Source: Clostridium tetanomorphum (GTDB lineage: Bacteria; Bacillota; Clostridia; Clostridiales; Clostridiaceae). Taken from it: DNA of 64,000 bases. Positions 57,990-64,000 of the stretch are shown here, in pieces (positions within the stretch are counted from its first letter, which is position 1; each line of letters starts with the position of its first letter). The translations under genes and the position numbers were made by a program. Below the pieces are notes generated by a model, which was given only the letters and a program-made list of their open reading frames with translations, was not told where the DNA came from and did no database searches. Location: positions 62,001-126,000 of the forward strand of contig NZ_JAGGKA010000013.1 in assembly GCF_017873215.1 (NCBI RefSeq). The letters are read 5' to 3'.

Positions 57990-59063
57990 CTATTTTCCCC
58001 AATAGTATATTGTTGGTCTTTTAGTTTTAAATACTCCATTTTCATCTTTTTCATCTTGCGTATTTAAGAAAAGTTTATATTCATCTAATGCATATAACGC
58101 CTGTTCAGTTGCCATTCCATTAGCACTACCATCTACTGAATGTTTGAACTTTCCAGTATTACCCACTTCAAAATCTAACAATGCATCTACTACACTTCTA
58201 CCACTTTTTACAAATCTAGCATCTTTTGCTGGATTTATTCCATTAGTGCAAAGTCCCATTATAACTTGAGCACAACTTTCTGAATTTACTGTACCCCATG
58301 ATCGAAATCCACCAGCATCTTTTCCTTCTTTTAATTGTAAATTTGATAAGCACTCTACTGCATCATTTATTGCATTCTTTACCTTTGGATTTTGGTTATT
58401 ATTATATCTAGATAATGCTGTCATTGTCATTCCTGTCATATCTGGATCACTATTACTTCCAAAGAAAGCCCAACCGCCATCAGTAAGTTGTTTATTTAGT
58501 ATTTCATTTATTATTTTTTGTCTGTTCCATGTTGCAGTATCAGGTATTTTATAGTCTTTTGCATCTAATGCAATAAGTCCAAATACTAAGGCATTAATAC
58601 CCTGTCCCTCAAGATCTGCATTATATATCTTTTTAATAATGTTTATGTGACTTTTCCCTATATTAGTAGGATCTCCTCCAGCTGCTAATATGCCTAATGC
58701 GCTTCTTTCATACTCTGTAGGTGATAATACTTTATGGTTATTGTCTTCCAAATATTTTGTAACCTTATCTAAATAATTTGATGGAATCATCTCTCTATGT
58801 CCAGCTTTATCAAGACCTATAGCAGTCCAATCCATAGAAAAATGAGTATTTAAAACTGCCTTACAAGTTCTTTCTATAGTTTCATCTATAACGCTTGTTG
58901 ATACAGGCATTCTTAAACTTTGATATGATTGTGTAGATTCAATAGTTGCAGCATGTACATACATTTGTCTTATTCCAAGTATTCCGCTGTCTATAGTACC
59001 TGCTACCATTAATGCCATAATTGAAGTAGAAACTATCTTTTTGAATTTAGACTTTTTTAACAT
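57990..59063 (-). CDS. secreted alpha/alpha-toroid protein, first gene behind the cobalamin riboswitch
   Basis: This 357-residue protein has a signal peptide (to about residue 38, with a GILGIRQMYVHA stretch also seen in the giant protein's leader) and a single alpha/alpha toroid (about 55-357) with DGGWAFFGSNSDPDMTGMT and SESCAQVIMGL repeats. The DXDD position reads DPDM, arguing against cyclase activity. It is the size of the barrel domain of intrinsic factor without the beta domain, which neighbouring genes supply. GGGGGA precedes the ATG. The leader of ~550 nt holds the riboswitch. Confidence 0.88.
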   Translation of the reverse strand: MLKKSKFKKIVSTSIMALMVAGTIDSGILGIRQMYVHAATIESTQSYQSLRMPVSTSVIDETIERTCKAVLNTHFSMDWTAIGLDKAGHREMIPSNYLDKVTKYLEDNNHKVLSPTEYERSALGILAAGGDPTNIGKSHINIIKKIYNADLEGQGINALVFGLIALDAKDYKIPDTATWNRQKIINEILNKQLTDGGWAFFGSNSDPDMTGMTMTALSRYNNNQNPKVKNAINDAVECLSNLQLKEGKDAGGFRSWGTVNSESCAQVIMGLCTNGINPAKDARFVKSGRSVVDALLDFEVGNTGKFKHSVDGSANGMATEQALYALDEYKLFLNTQDEKDENGVFKTKRPTIYYWGK

Positions 59064-59171
59064 GTTAATTTTCCCCCTTAAAAATATAAAATAATAATTT
59101 TTATTAATATTGCCCTCCCTTCTTTATCAAATAGTGAAAATTTGATATAATTGATACGTATATATTTATAT

Positions 59172-59245
59172 AAACAACATGGATATATAGAAGACTTATT
59201 ATGCGTCACCATTTATAAGTCTTACTATATTATCCAATGTTGTTT
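59172..59245. other. long hairpin between riboswitch terminator and first gene
   Basis: AAACAACATGGATA..ATAG..AGACTTAT pairs with ATAAGTCT..TATA..TATCCAATGTTGTTT, leaving a 15-nt loop. It lies past the terminator and ~110 nt before the first gene. It may stabilise the mRNA 5' region or add a second control point. Confidence 0.55.
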
Positions 59246-59267
59246 TAAACTTTTTTGACATTTTCAC

Positions 59268-59307
59268 AAAAAAACACCTTGTTTCCAACGAAAACAAGGT
59301 GTTTTTA
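59268..59307 (-). terminator. riboswitch terminator with competing antiterminator
   Basis: On the minus strand AAACACCTTGTTT pairs with AAACAAGGTGTTT, followed by TTTTTTTG. The upstream segment AAGTGTTTTT (plus-strand 59325-59334) can pair with AAAAACACCTT, the 5' side of the terminator, forming an alternative antiterminator. Confidence 0.88.
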
Positions 59308-59379
59308 ATAACTAACGCATATCAAAAAACACTTACATGCTAAATAGACACTTAACTTTCCTTGGAAGTTGTATCAACA

Positions 59380-59533
59380 TATAAAGCAGGTATCCTGACT
59401 TTTGGTTCATCACTTTCTTCCGCCTTCTCAAGAATATTCTCAATGGCATTTTGGAATAAGCTCACCAATTACAGTGGCCGGACCGTTGAGGATTTACACC
59501 TCATTCCCTATTGTCTTAATGACAAACTTTATA
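59380..59533 (-). promoter_or_regulatory. cobalamin riboswitch upstream of the toroid/DUF4430 cluster
   Basis: On the minus strand the P1 arms TATAAAG and CTTTATA (59527-59533 and 59380-59386) enclose GGGAATGAGGTG, the core ACGGTCCGGCCACTGTAAT, the GAAGGCGGAAG segment and the B12 box GTCAGGATACCTGC (59386-59399). All conserved blocks of the class are present. With the terminator at 59268-59307 it should switch off the downstream surface genes when cobalamin is plentiful. Coordinates of the outer edges are approximate. Confidence 0.95.
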
Positions 59534-59612
59534 CTAAAATTTATGTATCATTATTCAATTTTATCATTTATATTTCATAAGTGTAAAATATTTCTTAGTA
59601 TAATCTATTAGT

Positions 59613-59641
59613 ATTATATACCATTTTTAAATGTTTTTCAA
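59613..59641 (-). promoter_or_regulatory. promoter of the riboswitch-controlled surface cluster
   Basis: On the minus strand TTGAAA (59636-59641), a 17-bp spacer and a perfect TATAAT (59613-59618). It lies between the SLH gene's end and the riboswitch, so the cluster has its own start independent of the upstream genes. Confidence 0.8.
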
Positions 59642-59697
59642 CAAAATTCAAATATATTTCCATAACAAATTAAATCTTATTCATATTTTCCATAAAT

Positions 59698-61287
59698 CTA
59701 TTTAACTAAGTTTTTAAATTTACTAAAACTTACAGCACATTCTGCTCTACTAACAGTATTATTGTCATTGAACCCATCAAAAGTAAGCTTTTCACCTTTT
59801 AAACTTTTATTCTTAAGTTTACTTCCATTGATTAATGCTGATATAAACTCTTGTCCAGTAATTTCTTTATTACTATCACCTTTTTTATCTAAAACAGAAA
59901 TATCTTTAAATATTCCTTTTTCCATGCAAAGTTCTATATAATTATTATCATTATCTATTTCTAGTACGTCTGATTTCTTATTTTTTTCTACAAACTTCAG
60001 TTCATCTCCACTATATTTTTCATAAAAATCTGTTTGAAGATTTAAAGCATTAACTAAATATCTTGCAAGTTCACCTTTTGTAATTTTTTTATTAGGTTTA
60101 AATGTTCCATCTTTATAAGTATCCATAATGTAGTCATATACTACTTCTATAGCTTCTTTGTATCCGTAATCCCCTTCTTTGAAATCGCTATATAATATTT
60201 TTTCTGCCTTTGGTCTATTAGCTTTAAAAAGCCTATCATAAGTTGTTTCTTCATTATATATATCTGCCATACCATATAAACCTTCATAAGTTGTTAAACT
60301 GTTATTATATACAGGGAGCATATCCTTTTCATCTAATACATGGGTAAATGCTCCATTAGGCAATTGATGCTTTAATAAGAAAGTTACAGGATTACATCCC
60401 TTTTTCTTTTCCCACTGTTTACTCATAGGATTTTCTCCATACATAAGCATTGCCTGTATTGCCCAAACATCACTTTCAGGATTCTGTGTCCCCCAAGATT
60501 CAAACCCTCCATTATCTAGCTGATGTTTTCTTAAAAAATTTAATGCCCTTTTTACTGGTGGATAATCTTTGTCTGCTCCTAATGTACTAAAAGCCATAAG
60601 TACTGCTGCAGTCATATCTACATCAGATGTTGTTTTTAAATAATCTTCTTTTTCTGTAAAATCCTTTACATCCCAAGTAAAACCTCCATCATGATGTTGG
60701 TTTTTTTCAAGCCATCTTATAGCTTTATCTCTATTTGGAATTGGCTCTCCCGCACAATGCAATGCTATAGCTCCAAAGCATTGAGAGTTTATAAGATCAT
60801 TTCCCACAGGTTTCTTTGTTTTTTTATCCTCTACAGAATCTGCAAAGTGACCATTTTCAAGCATAGTTTCTTTTACAGCTTTAACTAAATTGACACCACC
60901 AAAATTGCGTGGATCTTTTTTCGCTGCTGTTATTCCTATTATAGTTCTTTGGTAATCTGTATTTTTAGTTTTTGAAAGACCGTCTCCATTTTTTACTTGT
61001 TGTTCTCTCCAATAAACAGCATTTTTACCATTTACAGTCCAAACCTCGCCACTTACATCTTCTCCAAAGCCATAAAGTCCTAAAGCTGGCCAATCGAGTA
61101 TACCTGCAAATTCTTGTGGCTTATAGGTATCATAATAATACTGTATGGTTTTTTGTGATGCATCGTAAACTTTTTTCTTAAGAGTCTTTTTTCTATAAAT
61201 ATCACTGTTTATATAACCAAAACTTCCAATAGCAATAATCACTATAAGTATTGGTATTAAAATTTTACTACTCTTTTTAAAACTCAA
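59698..61287 (-). CDS. alpha/alpha-toroid protein with SLH anchor
   Basis: This 529-residue exported protein has an N-terminal membrane segment/signal (about 8-27), an alpha/alpha toroid (about 40-350; HHDGGFTWDVKD, LDNGGFESWGTQNPESD) and an S-layer homology region (about 365-529; YGYKEAIEVVYDYIMDTYKDGTFKP and SRAECAVSFSKF). The DXDD position reads DVDM. It starts at TTG 61287 with GGAGGGGAA upstream, 17 bp after the VWA gene. It is upstream of the riboswitch promoter and so is not expected to share that control. Confidence 0.85.
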   Translation of the reverse strand: MSFKKSSKILIPILIVIIAIGSFGYINSDIYRKKTLKKKVYDASQKTIQYYYDTYKPQEFAGILDWPALGLYGFGEDVSGEVWTVNGKNAVYWREQQVKNGDGLSKTKNTDYQRTIIGITAAKKDPRNFGGVNLVKAVKETMLENGHFADSVEDKKTKKPVGNDLINSQCFGAIALHCAGEPIPNRDKAIRWLEKNQHHDGGFTWDVKDFTEKEDYLKTTSDVDMTAAVLMAFSTLGADKDYPPVKRALNFLRKHQLDNGGFESWGTQNPESDVWAIQAMLMYGENPMSKQWEKKKGCNPVTFLLKHQLPNGAFTHVLDEKDMLPVYNNSLTTYEGLYGMADIYNEETTYDRLFKANRPKAEKILYSDFKEGDYGYKEAIEVVYDYIMDTYKDGTFKPNKKITKGELARYLVNALNLQTDFYEKYSGDELKFVEKNKKSDVLEIDNDNNYIELCMEKGIFKDISVLDKKGDSNKEITGQEFISALINGSKLKNKSLKGEKLTFDGFNDNNTVSRAECAVSFSKFKNLVK

Positions 61288-61304
61288 TGGTACTTCCCCT
61301 CCCT

Positions 61305-63833
61305 TTAATTAATTCTCAGTAATATGTCTATTAAAAATAATAAGAATACTATAGGTAATAATATAAAATCTAGACTTATATAAGATATATTTTTATTATC
61401 TATGTTTTGCTTAAATACATTTGCATTAGAATTTAAATACTTACCTTCAAACTCCATCATAATTTCATCTAATGAATTATATTTTTCATTTGTAATGTTA
61501 TGCTCAGGAGAATAATCTAAATATACACTTTTTACAGATTTGTCTATAACTTTGTCTCCATCCCTCAAAATAACTAAAAAACTATATTTACCAATTTCAT
61601 TTAGCTCAAATGTCCCGCTAAACTGTCCTTCAGATATACTATCTATATTTAATTTCCCTTCTGTATTTCCAGGACATGCTACTAAAACTTCCACTTGTTC
61701 ATTTTTAATATTTTTATTGGTACTTACTAATAGTTCTACATTTCCACCATTTCTTTTAAGCTGTAAATTTATTTCTTTTCCTTCTTTATCATTTAATAAA
61801 TAATTTATTGGAGAAGCCCAGTATTTAGTAACCCCATCCCAAGCTATCCAATTACCACTCCATTTTCCATTCATATCTGATGTCCAAACTGCTACCTTTC
61901 CAAGTCCGTAACTCCAGTGAGCAAATATAGGATCTCCCTTTTCACTTTGTAAAGTTAAATTAGCCCCCTGTTTTATTCCTGTACCCATATATCCATTAAG
62001 CTTTGGTAAGGCAATACGTTTTTTATTAAATACATCATCCAATTGCTTTGGTGTAAAACTTTCATTATTTATGTATTTTTTTTGTGAAATATAAGTTTCC
62101 TTAGATAAAATCTGAGGCACACTTAAAAAATCCTTTGAAACATATTTTCTTCCTCCAGAAGAATCTGCAATATGAGCTAATACTTCTTTATCACAATCAT
62201 TTCCAACAGCCACCGTAGAAGCTGTAATCTTATTTTTTTTCATTTCATTTATATATTTATCAAAACCACTTTTTTCCGCTTGTCCATCTGTTAAGAAAAT
62301 CATATGTTTAACCTTTGTAGAAGCACTTTCTAGAGTTTTCATACTTTCTATTAAGCCTGGAATAATAAGTGTCCCACCTTTTGATTTTAATTTTCCTACA
62401 TCTTCTACTATTTTTTTCTTATCATTAACTTTTTGAAAAGGTACTACCCATTCCAAAGTATCTGAAAAGGCCAATACTCCCACATAATCTTCCTGTTCTA
62501 AAGCATTTATTGCTTCTATAGCAGCCTGTTTTGCCAATTCAATTTTTTTAATTCCACCACTTTCATCATTCATACTTCCAGAACAATCTAATAAAAGAAC
62601 TAATCCTGTATTAGCTTGCTTCCTATTATTTTTCATTTTACAATTTACAGGAAGTATTTTTTCTAATGTAGTTTTTTCATATCCCCCTAGAGCAAAGGAG
62701 TTTTCTCCTCCTATTACTAGTAACCCTGTTCCAAATTTATCCACTGATTTTTCTAAAGTTTCATCAAATTTTTGGGGCAAACTTTTGTAATCTGAGTTTA
62801 TTAATATTATTTCACTAAAATCACATAAAAAATTTATGTCATTAGGCACTTCTTTTGAAATATAATTGGTTCTTTTTATATTTAAATTATCCATAAGTTT
62901 ATTTATATTTTCTGCATCTTTAGTATTTTCACTTATTACAAGTATCTTAGGATCTTTTCTTATATCTCTATAGACAGTGGAAATATTATTAAACTTATTT
63001 ATATCCTTTAAAAAATTCATTTCACCTTTTAATATAATTTCACTTTCATTTTTTATTGGAATAGTAAAATGAAATTCATTACTTCCTTTTTTTACATTAA
63101 CTTTTTTAGTCAATATTTTTTTATCATTAAGATATAAATATATATCTCCCCTATCTTCACTAGTACTATCTATTTTTATTTTTACAGGTATATTTCCATT
63201 TTCATAAATATTTTCAGGAATCATAATGTCGGTTATTTGCACATCATTCTCTACTTCATTTTTAACTTCCTTTAATACTAAATTTATATTTTCTTTCTTA
63301 ATTTTCTCTTTAATATTGTATATATCACCACAGTTTTCTCTCTTATCTGTAATAATTACTAGCCTTCTATTATTATTTTTAGGAAAATAGGAAATTGCAA
63401 AATCCATAGCTTTTTCTAAATTAGTAAAGTTCTTATTTATTTTAGAACCTAACTCTATATGGTTTTTTTCATAAGTCAAAGGAACTTCTATAACTGGTTC
63501 CTTTCCAAATCCTATTACAGCTATTTTATCCTTTTTACTTTTTTTACCAATTTGGCAATTTAAATAGTTTTCTATATCCTTTTTATATTTCTCTGTACTT
63601 AATGATTCATCTATCAAAAATATTGTTGATGTATCTATATTCTTTATGCTTACATTGAAGTTACTTATAGATAAAAATAGCAATACTATTATCATAGTTC
63701 TTACTGTAATCCAAAATATTAGCTTTTTCTTATTCCAATAATTCTTTATTCTATAAGCTTCATATATAAAATAAAAAGTTATTAATAAAAAGATAATTAT
63801 GATTTTTATATCTAATTTCATATTAATACTCAT
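61305..63833 (-). CDS. membrane VWA / glutamine-amidotransferase-like protein
   Basis: This 842-residue protein has two N-terminal membrane segments (about 8-25 and 38-56), a degenerate VWA-like region (about 66-200), a middle amidotransferase-like segment (LLVIGGENSFALGGYEKT), a canonical VWA domain with the MIDAS motif DCSGSMNDESGG (about 415-590) and a C-terminal membrane segment. Such proteins occur in BatA/MoxR-type operons. AGGTG lies 7 nt before the ATG, which overlaps the end of the preceding gene by 11 bp. The VWA domain may bind a partner protein or metal-dependent ligand at the cell surface. Confidence 0.86.
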   Translation of the reverse strand: MSINMKLDIKIIIIFLLITFYFIYEAYRIKNYWNKKKLIFWITVRTMIIVLLFLSISNFNVSIKNIDTSTIFLIDESLSTEKYKKDIENYLNCQIGKKSKKDKIAVIGFGKEPVIEVPLTYEKNHIELGSKINKNFTNLEKAMDFAISYFPKNNNRRLVIITDKRENCGDIYNIKEKIKKENINLVLKEVKNEVENDVQITDIMIPENIYENGNIPVKIKIDSTSEDRGDIYLYLNDKKILTKKVNVKKGSNEFHFTIPIKNESEIILKGEMNFLKDINKFNNISTVYRDIRKDPKILVISENTKDAENINKLMDNLNIKRTNYISKEVPNDINFLCDFSEIILINSDYKSLPQKFDETLEKSVDKFGTGLLVIGGENSFALGGYEKTTLEKILPVNCKMKNNRKQANTGLVLLLDCSGSMNDESGGIKKIELAKQAAIEAINALEQEDYVGVLAFSDTLEWVVPFQKVNDKKKIVEDVGKLKSKGGTLIIPGLIESMKTLESASTKVKHMIFLTDGQAEKSGFDKYINEMKKNKITASTVAVGNDCDKEVLAHIADSSGGRKYVSKDFLSVPQILSKETYISQKKYINNESFTPKQLDDVFNKKRIALPKLNGYMGTGIKQGANLTLQSEKGDPIFAHWSYGLGKVAVWTSDMNGKWSGNWIAWDGVTKYWASPINYLLNDKEGKEINLQLKRNGGNVELLVSTNKNIKNEQVEVLVACPGNTEGKLNIDSISEGQFSGTFELNEIGKYSFLVILRDGDKVIDKSVKSVYLDYSPEHNITNEKYNSLDEIMMEFEGKYLNSNANVFKQNIDNKNISYISLDFILLPIVFLLFLIDILLRIN

Positions 63834-64000
63834 TTTTAAACACCTGCCATTCTACTAACAACATAATGAGTATTATTATTACAAAAACATTTTTCAAATC
63901 TATATTTATGAATTTATTTGAAAATGTCTTTACTATATTTGAATCCTCATGATTGTTTATCACATAGTCTTTATATTCATAGTTTTTCTTATTTGTATAT
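63823..64000 (-). CDS. C-terminus of an upstream membrane protein (BatA-like?), cut by window edge
   Basis: The last 58 codons of a gene that enters from the right edge. The visible part has a hydrophilic segment and a C-terminal membrane helix (NVFVIIILIMLLVEWQVF) before the stop at 63823. A C-terminal membrane helix followed directly by an overlapping VWA gene suits a BatA/VWA-type protein, but the domain itself is outside the window. Confidence 0.6.
   Translation of the reverse strand, partial: YTNKKNYEYKDYVINNHEDSNIVKTFSNKFINIDLKNVFVIIILIMLLVEWQVFKNEY

Noticed and set aside
57990..61287. Terpene biosynthesis genes (squalene/hopene cyclases)
   Set aside because: The proteins are exported, lack the DXDD acid motif, and no prenyl-chain synthase or desaturase gene lies nearby.

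Overview
The window is very AT-rich, with strong AGGAGG-type ribosome binding sites, short intergenic terminators, T-box leaders, SLH and CWB2 surface anchors and Fur-controlled feoAB. All of this fits a Clostridium; the gene content resembles the proteolytic C. botulinum / C. sporogenes group, but that placement is inferred from memory of gene families, not from a search. No rRNA operon, prophage, IS transposase or CRISPR array is visible.

Layout. Positions 1-7.8 kb hold signalling genes (a PAS/GAF histidine kinase cut by the edge, a VanS/PhoR-type two-component pair, a receiver protein with a degraded phospho-site) and a GntR-controlled ABC exporter whose last permease is broken. Positions 8-13.7 kb carry an SDR reductase, tpx, a DUF3892 protein, a membrane glucosaminidase-like protein, an Uma2 nuclease remnant, a decayed leucine-rich-repeat gene and trmB. 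Positions 13.7-18.9 kb hold an ABC-2 exporter with a NarL/DesK-type two-component system. Positions 18.9-25.4 kb hold a site-2 protease, a phosphodiester glycosidase, a PIN-PhoH protein, tRNA-Glu, and brnQ behind an unusual T-box with two terminator/antiterminator modules. Positions 25.8-30 kb form a corrinoid locus: a PduX-like kinase, a cobalamin riboswitch and btuFCD. Positions 30-43.2 kb hold the Fur-box feoAB and DUF3793 genes, T-box-controlled asnA, glutamate dehydrogenase, a patatin lipase, the 5-oxoprolinase genes pxpA-NRAMP-pxpB-pxpC and a phosphohexomutase.

Positions 43.3-64 kb are the most interesting part: a minus-strand array of large exported proteins built from two modules, an alpha/alpha toroid (prenyltransferase/squalene-cyclase fold) and DUF4430 (the transcobalamin-like C-terminal domain), plus Ig-like, kelch, CWB2 and SLH domains. 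An alpha6/alpha6 barrel followed by this beta domain is the architecture of animal intrinsic factor, transcobalamin and haptocorrin. Six of these genes lie behind a second cobalamin riboswitch at about 59380-59533, which has its own promoter and a terminator/antiterminator switch. I therefore propose a B12-repressed, surface-displayed corrinoid capture system that would feed BtuFCD. The modules and the riboswitch are read from the sequence; cobalamin binding is inference.

Smaller points of interest are a ~100-bp palindromic repeat in two copies, a near-identical 552-bp tandem repeat inside the 2628-residue gene, a hairpin at most gene junctions of the surface cluster, and four decaying or doubtful genes.
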